From NCBI GenBank assembly GCA_038134485.1, contig JAYPVG010000009.1:35935-99934 (forward strand): a stretch of DNA of 64,000 nucleotides. Direction: 5' to 3'. The notes beneath the pieces were generated by a model, which was not told the DNA's origin, made no database searches, and saw only the letters and a program-made list of their open reading frames with translations. Of the stretch, positions 15,490 through 23,547 are shown piece after piece. The DNA comes from NORP240 sp038134485. GTDB taxonomy: Bacteria; Pseudomonadota; Gammaproteobacteria; Pseudomonadales; Pseudohongiellaceae. Each line of letters starts with the position of its first letter. The first letter of the stretch is position 1. The position numbers and the translations under genes were made by a program.

Positions 15490-16968
15490 ATGCTCTTTGT
15501 CGTTAAACTTTACCCCGAAATCACCATCAAGAGCCGACCGGTGCGTCGCCGCCTGGTCCGGCAGCTAGGCAAGAATCTCAGGAAATTGCTGCGAGAGTTG
15601 GACGATGGGGTGCAGGTCACAGGCGACTGGGATGCGGTGAATATTGAAACCTCGTCTGATGATCCGCTTCTGATCACCAGGATAAGCCAGCGCCTTGGTT
15701 GTATTCCTGGAGTTGGCCAATTTCAACTGGTCAGGCGCTACCCGCTTGTTGATCTCGATAACATTGTCGACGCATGTGTGCCGGCATTTGCTAAAAGACT
15801 GGTGGGTAAAACCTTTGCCGTGCGCTGCAAAAGACAGGGTAAACATCCGTTCAGTTCAGTAGATGTAGAGCGTCGTGTTGGTGGCGCACTCGTGCAGCAG
15901 ACTGGCGCTACAGGGGTGCGATTGAAAAACCCCGATGTAACGGTTCAGCTTGAGATCAGGCAAGACATTGTTCATCTGATACTGCAGCAGCAAAACGGCA
16001 TTGGCGGATTTCCGCTGGGTTCGCAGGATTCCGTGCTGTCGTTAATCTCTGGTGGGTTTGATTCGGCGGTATCCAGTTATCTGTGCATCAGGCGCGGTCT
16101 ATTGATGCATTATTGTTTTTTCAATCTTGGAGGCAGGGCCCACGAGCTTGCCGTCAAAGAGGTCGCTCTTTATCTGTGGATGAAGTACAGCGCTTCCCAC
16201 CGGGTACGCTTCGTCACTGTGCCGTTCGAGCGGGTGGTGGACGAAATCCTGAGCAAAGTCGAGAACACTCAGATGGGAGTGGTGCTCAAGCGCATGATGT
16301 TGCGGGTGGCATCACGGGTCGCGGCGTCTTTTGGAATTCAGGCACTAGTGACTGGAGAGAGTGTGGCTCAGGTTTCCAGTCAAACGTTGGCTAACCTGGC
16401 TGTCATTGACAGTGTAAGTGACATGCTGGTCCTACGGCCCCTCATTTTGTCGGGCAAGCAGGACATTATAGATATTGCCAGACAGATAGGGACTGAGGAG
16501 TTCTCCAGGCACATACCAGAGTATTGTGGCGTCATTTCCGACAATCCAACTACTCGCGCGCGACCGCTCCGCATTGCCCGCCAAGAAGAACATTTCGATA
16601 TGCAATTGCTCGATGAAGCGGTGGCCGGTGCCCGTATACAGCTGGTAAGCCAGTTAGTGGAGGAAATTGACCGGTCCCAGCCAGAGATTCCAATGGTTGA
16701 ACACCTGGAGCCAGGCGTCACATTAATTGATATCCGGCATCCCGGCGACATGGAAAATTCTCTGCTTACGTTTGATCAGGCGGACAAGCTCGAGGTTCTC
16801 GAGATTCCCTTTTACCAGCTGCAGTCTTATATGGCAGATAAAGACCGGTCCGATAACTATGTGCTCTATTGTGATAAAGGTATGATGAGCCGGTTGCACG
16901 CAGCCCATCTGGTGGACCTGGGTTTCGAAAATGTTGCCGTCTACCAGCCTGCCAGAGCGCATGGCTAG
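15490..16968 (+). CDS. thiI: tRNA 4-thiouridine synthase ThiI
   Basis: 492 residues. Adenylates U8 of tRNA and inserts sulfur taken from IscS; in gammaproteobacteria it also supplies sulfur for the thiamin thiazole. Domains: NFLD and THUMP (about 1-165), PP-loop ATP pyrophosphatase with SGGFDS at 187-192, then a C-terminal rhodanese domain with persulfide Cys461 in VLYCDKGMMSR; a second conserved Cys in PEYCGVIS pairs with it by disulfide in E. coli. The start LFVVKLYPEITIKS aligns with E. coli ThiI. Divergent from glnA; AGGG 9 bases before ATG is the only ribosome-binding sequence and lies inside NtrC site 2. Confidence 0.95.
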   Translation: MLFVVKLYPEITIKSRPVRRRLVRQLGKNLRKLLRELDDGVQVTGDWDAVNIETSSDDPLLITRISQRLGCIPGVGQFQLVRRYPLVDLDNIVDACVPAFAKRLVGKTFAVRCKRQGKHPFSSVDVERRVGGALVQQTGATGVRLKNPDVTVQLEIRQDIVHLILQQQNGIGGFPLGSQDSVLSLISGGFDSAVSSYLCIRRGLLMHYCFFNLGGRAHELAVKEVALYLWMKYSASHRVRFVTVPFERVVDEILSKVENTQMGVVLKRMMLRVASRVAASFGIQALVTGESVAQVSSQTLANLAVIDSVSDMLVLRPLILSGKQDIIDIARQIGTEEFSRHIPEYCGVISDNPTTRARPLRIARQEEHFDMQLLDEAVAGARIQLVSQLVEEIDRSQPEIPMVEHLEPGVTLIDIRHPGDMENSLLTFDQADKLEVLEIPFYQLQSYMADKDRSDNYVLYCDKGMMSRLHAAHLVDLGFENVAVYQPARAHG

Positions 16969-17069
16969 CCGCGCAACCACCGGCTTATTAAAGATCGGTC
17001 GGCAGATTCGCGTTGTCCGGCGACGCAGACGGCGAACAGCAACACGCAATCATCATTGAGGTCTAGGAT

Positions 17070-17399
17070 ATGCTGAAAAAAGCAGTTGCACTGGGTAATC
17101 AACTAATACCTCTGGAAGATATCTTTTTTCGATGGTTGATCCGGGTAATGCTTGCGGCGCTATTAATCGGTTCTGCCTGGATAGATGACGCGCCGCCGCT
17201 GGAGCTGGCCGCATGGCTTATCGCTGGCTACGTCGTGGTTCGGGTCATCATGCAGTTTGTCCCGTTCGCTGATGCCGCGCCGTTTAATAATCGCGTGCTG
17301 AAGGTGTTCACTTCGTGCGTGCTCCTGGTATTGCTGGGACTGTCCTTCCTCACAGTTGTGACACTTGTCGACCATCTGGCACTCCTGGTTGCCCGCTGA
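17070..17399 (+). CDS. small integral membrane protein of unknown function
   Basis: 109 residues, not recognised as a named family. Three hydrophobic helices are visible at about 24-41 (WLIRVMLAALLIGSAWI), 46-64 (LAAWLIAGYVVVRVIMQF) and 82-105 (TSCVLLVLLGLSFLTVVTLV), so it should sit in the inner membrane with little outside it. AGGTCTAGGAT precedes the ATG. It follows thiI by about 100 bases and precedes typA by 150, on the same strand. Coding status is supported by the amphipathic/hydrophobic layout and a proper ribosome binding site. Confidence 0.6.
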   Translation: MLKKAVALGNQLIPLEDIFFRWLIRVMLAALLIGSAWIDDAPPLELAAWLIAGYVVVRVIMQFVPFADAAPFNNRVLKVFTSCVLLVLLGLSFLTVVTLVDHLALLVAR

Positions 17400-17477
17400 A
17401 CAAAAGATTACTGCCGTCGATAAAGATCGCGGTGCTCGCCAGAGACTGGCGCCCCTTCCGGGTACCACCAAGCTACT

Positions 17478-17484
17478 GTATACT
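17478..17484 (+). promoter_or_regulatory. -10 element candidate for typA
   Basis: GTATACT about 67 bases before typA, preceded by CT and followed by a GC-rich discriminator. The position 17 bases upstream (TTCCGG, 17456-17461) is a poor -35. Confidence 0.3.
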
Positions 17485-17550
17485 CGCCGCCTTTCGCGGG
17501 CACGCCAACGTGGTTGACCCGAGCCCCTGCAAGCGGCATTCATCCCACCA

Positions 17551-19377
17551 ATGATTGAGAAAATACGAAACATAGCCATTATTGCCCATGTGGACCATGG
17601 TAAGACGACGCTTGTAGATCGGCTGCTGCAGCAGTCGGGTACTCTCGACACACGGGGTAAGTCCATTGACCGGGTGATGGATTCCAATGACCAGGAGCGG
17701 GAACGCGGCATTACGATCCTCGCGAAAAACTGCGCCATTGCCTGGCAAGACTACCGAATCAACATTGTCGATACACCAGGCCACGCTGATTTTGGTGGTG
17801 AGGTGGAACGCGTTATGTCGATGGTCGACAGCGTGCTGTTATTGGTGGATGCGGTGGAAGGCCCGATGCCGCAGACCCGCTTCGTCACACAGAAGGCATT
17901 CGCTGCCGGACTAAATCCGATTGTTGTGATCAACAAGGTTGATCGTGATGGTGCGCGCCCCGACTGGGTCCTCAATGAAGTATTCGACCTGTTTGATCGT
18001 TTGGGCGCCACGGATAAGCAACTCGACTTCCCGGTAATCTACTGTTCCGCTGTGCAGGGGATTGCAGGATATGAGGAAGACCAGCTGGCCGAAGACATGC
18101 AGCCTCTGTTTGAAACCATCATCAAACATGTTCCGCCGCCGGAGGTAGATCGGGATGGCCCGTTCCAGATGCAGATTAGCGCGCTGGATTACAGCAGTTA
18201 CGTGGGGGTGATCGGAGTCGGTCGGATCACTCGCGGCCAGGTCCAGCCGAATATGCCGGTGGCAATTGTGGATAGCAGTGGAGAGATTCGTAGGGGCAAG
18301 GTTTTGCAGGTTAAAAATTATCTCGGCCTGGAGCGCATTGATTCGGAACTGGCTGAGGCTGGGGACATTATTTGCATCAGCGGGATTGATAATCTGCGTA
18401 TCTCAGACACGCTGTGCGATCTCGTCAAAATTGAGGCGCTGACTCCGCTGACCGTGGATGAGCCGACGATCAACATGACATTCCAGGTCAATGATTCGCC
18501 TTTCGCGGGACAGGACGGCAAATTCATTACCACCCGCAATATCAAGGAGCGCCTGGAAAGGGAGTTGCTTTACAACGTGGCGCTCCGGGTAGAGCCGGGC
18601 GATTCGCCGGACAGATATCGTGTCTCCGGGAGGGGCGAACTACACCTGTCAGTATTGATTGAAACCATGCGTCGCGAAGGCTATGAATTGGCAGTGTCGC
18701 GGCCGGAGGTCATTGTGCAGGAAATCGACGGGGTTAAACAGGAACCCTTCGAGGAACTCGTAATAGATTGTGACGAGCAGCATCAGGGCAGTGTTATCGA
18801 GGAGCTCGGCAAACGCAGGGCAGATATGCAGGAATTGTTGCCCGACGGTAAAGGCCGGGTCCGCATGGGATTTATTATTCCCACCCGCGGGCTGATCGGT
18901 TTTCGATCTCAGTTTCTCAGCATGACTTCAGGCAGTGGCATTATGACCCACGTGTTTGATCACTACGGGACGGTCAAGGCGGGAGAAATAGCCCGCCGCA
19001 ACAACGGTGTTCTGGTTTCAATGGTGAGCGGTAAGACGCTGGGCTATGCACTGTTCAACCTGCAGGAGAGGGGACGCCTGTTTATTGGTCCCAATGTGGA
19101 GGTCTATGAAGGAATGATTGTCGGCCTGCACAATCGGGAGAACGACCTGGTGGTCAACCCAACCAAGGCCAAGCAGTTAACTAATATTCGCGCTTCTGGC
19201 AGCGACGAAAATATCATTCTTACTCCGCCGGTAATCCATAGCCTTGAACAGGCGATGGAATTTATCGAAGACGATGAATTGGTGGAGGTGACACCCGCCC
19301 ATATCCGCCTGCGTAAAAGGCACCTGACAGAAAACGAACGCAAACGCCACAGCCGCGGCAGCCAGGCCAGGGGCTGA
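17551..19377 (+). CDS. typA: ribosome-associated translational GTPase TypA/BipA
   Basis: 608 residues, normal length. Ribosome-binding GTPase related to EF-G and LepA, needed for 50S assembly and growth at low temperature. G1 AHVDHGKTTL near residue 12, switch regions with GITILAKN, G3 DTPGHADFGGEVERV, G4 NKVDRDGARPDW, then domain II, domain III and the TypA-specific C-terminal domain (NVEVYEGMIVG, LTNIRASG, ITPxxxxLEQAMEFI-like LTPPVIHSLEQAMEFI). Ends in a basic tail (KRHSRGSQARG). Monocistronic by spacing: 150 bases upstream and 180 downstream without genes. Confidence 0.96.
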   Translation: MIEKIRNIAIIAHVDHGKTTLVDRLLQQSGTLDTRGKSIDRVMDSNDQERERGITILAKNCAIAWQDYRINIVDTPGHADFGGEVERVMSMVDSVLLLVDAVEGPMPQTRFVTQKAFAAGLNPIVVINKVDRDGARPDWVLNEVFDLFDRLGATDKQLDFPVIYCSAVQGIAGYEEDQLAEDMQPLFETIIKHVPPPEVDRDGPFQMQISALDYSSYVGVIGVGRITRGQVQPNMPVAIVDSSGEIRRGKVLQVKNYLGLERIDSELAEAGDIICISGIDNLRISDTLCDLVKIEALTPLTVDEPTINMTFQVNDSPFAGQDGKFITTRNIKERLERELLYNVALRVEPGDSPDRYRVSGRGELHLSVLIETMRREGYELAVSRPEVIVQEIDGVKQEPFEELVIDCDEQHQGSVIEELGKRRADMQELLPDGKGRVRMGFIIPTRGLIGFRSQFLSMTSGSGIMTHVFDHYGTVKAGEIARRNNGVLVSMVSGKTLGYALFNLQERGRLFIGPNVEVYEGMIVGLHNRENDLVVNPTKAKQLTNIRASGSDENIILTPPVIHSLEQAMEFIEDDELVEVTPAHIRLRKRHLTENERKRHSRGSQARG

Positions 19378-19556
19378 TGGCGCAAAGCGCCTGGAGCAGG
19401 CAGTCCGCTATGTCAGTGCCTGGCGGCCGATGTCGGTGTTAAGACTGGAGCAAACAAGGCGTCGCTGGCAGTCAGAGGACTGGTCGCCAAATTGGCCGAA
19501 TTAGCCTAACATTAACTCTTAAACTGATAACTGGCTGTTGCTCTGAGGGGACTGTC

Positions 19557-20519
19557 TTGCTGGCCTTGTATCCTGAGTTAAAACCCTACAATCGTCACCA
19601 GCTAAGAGTGTCTGAAATCCACGAACTCTATCTGGATGAGGCGGGCAACCCGGACGGCATCCCCATCCTGTTTATTCACGGCGGCCCGGGCAGCGCCTGC
19701 AACTATACATCGCGACGCTTCTACGACCCCGAACAGTACCGGATCATTACCTTTGATCAGCGTGGTTGCGGCCGTTCAACTCCCCATGCAGAGTTGCGTG
19801 AAAACGACACAAAGAGTCTGGTTGAAGATGTGGAGTCCATCAGGAAGTTTCTCGGTATTGAAAAATGGGTATTGTTTGGTGGGTCCTGGGGCTCCACTCT
19901 TGCGCTGATCTACGCGCAGGAATACCCCGATCGAGTTCTAGCCATGGTGTTACGCGGTATTTTTCTGTGTCGCAGGAGCGATCTGGATTGGCTATATGTC
20001 GAGGGCGCCAGCCGGGTATTCCCCGATCACTGGAAAGAGTTTGCCGAGTTTATACCGGAAAATGAACGCGACAATCTGGTTAGCGCGTATCACAAGAGAT
20101 TGACTGCAAACGATGAGCTCGCGCGCATGGCGGCGGCCAGATCCTGGGTTGGGTGGGAAACCAACTGTTCCACATTACGCCCTAGCGGTGACGCCAAGAA
20201 TAGTATTGACAAAAAACACAACGCCCTTGCCATGAGTCGTATCGAGAGCCACTTTTTTATCAATAATGGTTTTATTGAAGAAAATCAGATATTGAATAAT
20301 CTTTCCAAAATTAAAAATATCCCGGCCAGGATTATTCACGGACGCTACGATATGGTCTGCCCGCTCGATAATGCGGTGACTTTGCATGATCATTGGCCGG
20401 CGTCAGAGTTGTATATCATCCGCGATGCCGGCCACTCGGCGTCAGAACCGGGAATTATCGATGCTCTCATTCGCTCGACTACAGATTTGGCAAAGGAACT
20501 CAGGGACGAACCGCTTTAG
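19557..20519 (+). CDS. pip: proline iminopeptidase
   Basis: 320 residues. Alpha/beta hydrolase releasing N-terminal proline from peptides (peptidase S33). The start is TTG 19557: GAGGGG lies 6 bases upstream and the resulting LALYPELKPYNRHQLRVSE aligns with the family N-terminus. HGGPG at 41-45 forms the oxyanion hole; nucleophile Ser110 in GGSWGS, Asp265 in HGRYDMVCP, His293 in AGHSASE. The stop TAG overlaps the GTG start of dtd by one base, so the two genes are translationally coupled. Confidence 0.92.
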   Translation: MLALYPELKPYNRHQLRVSEIHELYLDEAGNPDGIPILFIHGGPGSACNYTSRRFYDPEQYRIITFDQRGCGRSTPHAELRENDTKSLVEDVESIRKFLGIEKWVLFGGSWGSTLALIYAQEYPDRVLAMVLRGIFLCRRSDLDWLYVEGASRVFPDHWKEFAEFIPENERDNLVSAYHKRLTANDELARMAAARSWVGWETNCSTLRPSGDAKNSIDKKHNALAMSRIESHFFINNGFIEENQILNNLSKIKNIPARIIHGRYDMVCPLDNAVTLHDHWPASELYIIRDAGHSASEPGIIDALIRSTTDLAKELRDEPL

Positions 20520-20950
20520 TGATTGTTCTTATTCAACGCGTCAGGCAGGCCCGGGTGGTGGTCGACGGTGAAACCGTTGGCGAAATCGGACAGGGATTAC
20601 TGGCTTTCCTTGGTTTGCAGAAAGAAGATACCCCAAAGTCGGTTGAAAATGCCCTGGAACGTATGCTCTCCTACCGGGTCTTTGCGGATTCCGATGACAA
20701 GATGAATCTGAGCGTTCGGGACATTAAAGGGGGTTTGCTGTTGGTTTCCCAATTTACCCTTGCTGCTGACACCCGCCGTGGTCTGCGACCCAGTTTCTCA
20801 TCGGCAATGGATCCGCGGGAAGCGGAACGACTTTACGATCACATGGTAGAACTTGCCCGTGCAAAGCATGATGACGTGGCGAGCGGTCGTTTTGCGGCGG
20901 ATATGCAGGTAGAACTGGTCAACGATGGACCGGTTACCTTCATTCTTTAA
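20519..20950 (+). CDS. dtd: D-aminoacyl-tRNA deacylase
   Basis: 143 residues from the GTG at 20519, which shares a base with the pip stop (TAGTG). This start gives MIVLIQRVRQARVVVDGE, the standard DTD N-terminus; upstream in-frame codons belong to the pip overlap. Removes D-amino acids (and Gly mischarged on tRNA-Ala) from tRNA. Active-site motifs SQFTLAADTRRGLRPSF and the cis Gly-Pro motif NDGPVTF near the C-terminus are both present. It converges on tatC with a 4-base overlap. Confidence 0.94.
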   Translation: MIVLIQRVRQARVVVDGETVGEIGQGLLAFLGLQKEDTPKSVENALERMLSYRVFADSDDKMNLSVRDIKGGLLLVSQFTLAADTRRGLRPSFSSAMDPREAERLYDHMVELARAKHDDVASGRFAADMQVELVNDGPVTFIL

Positions 20951-21717
20951 CCCGAATCAGTTGCCTGCTCTGCTTCTTCAGCGTCGCCTTGTTTCTTTCG
21001 GGCCAGTTTTCCCGCTACGATTCCCAGTTCGAACAGCGCCCACATAGGCAGTGCCAACATTGACTGGGTAAAAGGATCGGGTGGCGTGAGCAACATGGCG
21101 ACCACAAAACATCCCACCACCACGTAGGGTCGTTTGGCCGATAGCGACTCCGGCTCAGCCAGTCCCGCCCAGATAAAAAGAAAAACTGCGATGGGCACTT
21201 CGAAGGCAATCCCAAAAGCAAAGAAAATTGTCAGCGCGAAGCTAAGGAAACTGCTTATATCCGGGGCGACCGCAATACCTTCAGGAGCGACTGATATGAA
21301 AAACCTGAAGACAATACCGAAAAGTATGTAACGGGCGAATGCTATTCCTGCGTAGAACAGGGCCACGCTCGAGATAAACAACGGCATCGCAACAGCCTTT
21401 TCGTTTTTATAAAGCCCCGGCGCGATAAATGACCAGAGTTGATAAAGAATATAAGGAGCTGCAACAACCACTGCCGCATAGAATGTGAGTTTGAAGGGTG
21501 CAAAGAACGGCGACGTTGGATCGATCGCTATCATGCTGGAATTTTCCGGCAATGCGGCTATCAGCGGGTCGGCGATAAAGACGTATATTTCATTGGCAAA
21601 TGGAAAGAGGCACAGAAAGATCACCACGACGGCAACCAGCGCCTTGAGTATGCGGTCACGTAGCTCCACCAGATGATCGACGAGCGTGAGCTCCTTGTCG
21701 TCTTCGGCAGAGCTCAC
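20947..21717 (-). CDS. tatC: Sec-independent translocase TatC
   Basis: 256 residues, polytopic (six predicted helices), the receptor that binds twin-arginine signals. Begins with the conserved VDHLVELRDRILKALV and continues to PFANEIYVFIADPLI and SFIAPGLYKNEK. GTG start overlaps the tatB stop by four bases (GTGA). The C-terminal 20 residues are charged and cytoplasmic. Client proteins in the window include the SRREFL-signal hydrolase at 3101. Confidence 0.96.
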   Translation of the reverse strand: MSSAEDDKELTLVDHLVELRDRILKALVAVVVIFLCLFPFANEIYVFIADPLIAALPENSSMIAIDPTSPFFAPFKLTFYAAVVVAAPYILYQLWSFIAPGLYKNEKAVAMPLFISSVALFYAGIAFARYILFGIVFRFFISVAPEGIAVAPDISSFLSFALTIFFAFGIAFEVPIAVFLFIWAGLAEPESLSAKRPYVVVGCFVVAMLLTPPDPFTQSMLALPMWALFELGIVAGKLARKKQGDAEEAEQATDSG

Positions 21718-22301
21718 GGTTTATCACCTGACTTTCTTTTGGCGGCGTAACCGGGATTCCGGATTTTTTCCTCTATTTCCTGCGCAGAGGCTTCCACCGA
21801 GCGGGAGATGTCGTTGACGTAGCTGACCGCCTGTTTGATTTCATTCCCTATGGTGGGCTCAGCTGACTCGGCTTTCCGCTGGTCTGGTATTGATTCAATC
21901 TCTCGGACGGTACCTTTGTCAGAATCTTCACTAGTGCTGGTGACTTGTTCTTGATTTCCCCCGGCGACCTCCTCGGTGACGTTTCCCCGCTTGTCAGTGC
22001 GGGTGTCTGATTCAATTCCCAATTCCCTGACGGCTGCGCTTTCCAGATTACTGGTAAGTTCTTTCGCCTGATTTTTGGCTTCTTCTACTTCTGCGAGGAT
22101 AGATTCATTGTGCAACTGACGCCGGATTTCATCAGCATTAAGCTCCCTTTCCACTTCTGCTTTAATCTTGTGGAAGCTGCGACGGAACCTGCCTATCCAG
22201 AGGCTGGCGGTCCTTACCGTGCCTGGCAGCCGCTCGGGGCCGATGACCAGCAACGCCACAACGAATATAAGTAGGAGTTCCGAGGGGCCAATATCAAACA
22301 T
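21714..22301 (-). CDS. tatB: Sec-independent translocase TatB
   Basis: 195 residues. N-terminal helix MFDIGPSELLLIFVVALLVIGPERLP is the TatB signature (short helix, GPERLP hinge), followed by an amphipathic helix and a long charged, mostly Glu/Lys/Ser region that is poorly conserved in the family. Works with TatC as signal-peptide receptor. Separated from tatA by 97 bases containing a hairpin, and overlaps tatC by four. Confidence 0.94.
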   Translation of the reverse strand: MFDIGPSELLLIFVVALLVIGPERLPGTVRTASLWIGRFRRSFHKIKAEVERELNADEIRRQLHNESILAEVEEAKNQAKELTSNLESAAVRELGIESDTRTDKRGNVTEEVAGGNQEQVTSTSEDSDKGTVREIESIPDQRKAESAEPTIGNEIKQAVSYVNDISRSVEASAQEIEEKIRNPGYAAKRKSGDKP

Positions 22302-22337
22302 AGAACATTTGCCGATTTTTCCGGTAGGGCAGGAGCC

Positions 22338-22357
22338 AATCGTCGTTAGCGACGATT
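22338..22357. other. inverted repeat between tatA and tatB
   Basis: AATCGTCG-TTAG-CGACGATT is a perfect 8-base stem with a four-base loop, lying about 40 bases after the tatA stop and 36 bases before tatB. No T-run follows in the direction of transcription, so it is not a standard terminator; it may stabilise the tatA mRNA end. Confidence 0.5.
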
Positions 22358-22398
22358 AGCATTTCTATACCGAAGCGGGGAAGGTAATGAAAATCAGA

Positions 22399-22626
22399 TT
22401 AGCCGTTGGCTGTGGAATCGCCGGATTCGGGATCAGCCTGCTCGGACTTTTCGGTGTTGTCTTCCGCGCCGCCTTCGTTCTCGTCCTCTTTCATTGCCGT
22501 CTTGAATCCTTTAAGGGCACCGCCCAGGTCGGAACCAAGGTTTCGCAATTTTTTCGTGCCAAACAGCATCACCACAATCAACAGGATGATTAACAGCTGC
22601 CAGATTCCAATACCACCAATGCCCAT
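22399..22626 (-). CDS. tatA: Sec-independent translocase TatA
   Basis: 75 residues. Pore-forming Tat subunit: GIGGIGIWQLLIILLIVVMLFG transmembrane helix, FGTKKLRNLGSDLGGALKGFK hinge and amphipathic helix, then an acidic tail (DENEGGAEDNTEKSEQ). CGGAGGT is placed 6 bases before ATG, a much stronger ribosome binding site than most in the window, in keeping with the large excess of TatA needed. Next upstream on the same strand is hisE (60 bases). Confidence 0.95.
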   Translation of the reverse strand: MGIGGIGIWQLLIILLIVVMLFGTKKLRNLGSDLGGALKGFKTAMKEDENEGGAEDNTEKSEQADPESGDSTANG

Positions 22627-22685
22627 GTGTTACCTCCGATATAGAGTCTTCGAGAATCCGCCGGTACGCGCCGCTCCTGATCTTC

Positions 22686-23027
22686 TTATTGATCAGTCCG
22701 TGACGCCTTCTCGACGAGGCCGGATATATTAAAGCGTTTTTCCAGTTCCTCCAACACCTGCTCGGCGCTCAGCCCCAGATGGCTTAGCATTACCATACTG
22801 TGAAACCAGAGATCAGCTGTTTCCTTGAGCACCGCTGTCTTGGCTTGTGTTGACGGGTTAGTGCCGCAATCCTTCGCTGCCAGCACGGTTTCGACTGCTT
22901 CCTCGCCTACTTTTTCCAGGATCTTGTTTAACCCTCCGGCGTGGAGGCTGGCGACGTAAGATTCACTGCGGTCAGCCTGCCTGCGTTGCGCCAGGACCGC
23001 AGTCAGCTCCTTAAGAATATCACTCAT
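22686..23027 (-). CDS. hisE: phosphoribosyl-ATP pyrophosphatase
   Basis: 113 residues. Second step of histidine biosynthesis: PR-ATP to PR-AMP plus pyrophosphate. All-alpha MazG-like fold with metal-binding EEAVE (EKVGEEAVETVLAAKD) and ADLWFHSMVMLSHLGL. Here hisE is separate from hisI, as in many pseudomonads, and follows it by 27 bases in the same operon. Length is normal for the monofunctional enzyme. Confidence 0.95.
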   Translation of the reverse strand: MSDILKELTAVLAQRRQADRSESYVASLHAGGLNKILEKVGEEAVETVLAAKDCGTNPSTQAKTAVLKETADLWFHSMVMLSHLGLSAEQVLEELEKRFNISGLVEKASRTDQ

Positions 23028-23054
23028 AATCAGTATCCGCTGAAGGTGAGGCGA

Positions 23055-23447
23055 TTATTCGCCGCTGTACATCTGCTCCGGATCACGCAATACCGGTTCG
23101 ACTACCCGCCATTCGCCATCGACAAGCTTTTGATAGAAACAGCTCTCCCTGCCGGTGTGGCATGCGATCCCGCCAATCTGGTTAACCACGTAGCAGACCG
23201 AGTCATTGTCGCAGTCGAGGTAGATATCCACAAGTTCCTGCACGTTTCCTGACTGCTCGCCTTTTCGCCACAGGGAATTGCGCGAGCGCGACCAGTAAAT
23301 CGCCCGTTTTTCCTCTACTGCTTTTTCCAGGGCTTCGCGGTTTGCCCAGGCCTGGGTAAGGATACGCTTACTGTCGTTATCCTGGGCAATTACCGGTATC
23401 AGTCCCTCTGAGTTCCAATTGACCTGATTCAGGAAGTCTTCTGCCAT
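23055..23447 (-). CDS. hisI: phosphoribosyl-AMP cyclohydrolase
   Basis: 130 residues. Third step of histidine biosynthesis. Family motifs GLIPVIAQDNDSKRILTQAW, RAIYWSRSRNSLWRKGE(Q)SGN and the zinc/magnesium ligands: Asp/Cys in DCDNDSVCYVV and Cys residues of GIACHTGRESCFY. Monofunctional length. Directly precedes hisE; upstream ubiB is 100 bases away on the same strand. Confidence 0.96.
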   Translation of the reverse strand: MAEDFLNQVNWNSEGLIPVIAQDNDSKRILTQAWANREALEKAVEEKRAIYWSRSRNSLWRKGEQSGNVQELVDIYLDCDNDSVCYVVNQIGGIACHTGRESCFYQKLVDGEWRVVEPVLRDPEQMYSGE

Positions 23448-23547
23448 GATTTTGCTCTTTCATGCCCGTTTGGGGCTGTTGGTACAGAACGGATTATAAA
23501 GGAACCGGATCGTCTTCGTGCGAAAAAGCGCAGGGTAAGGCGCGCTG

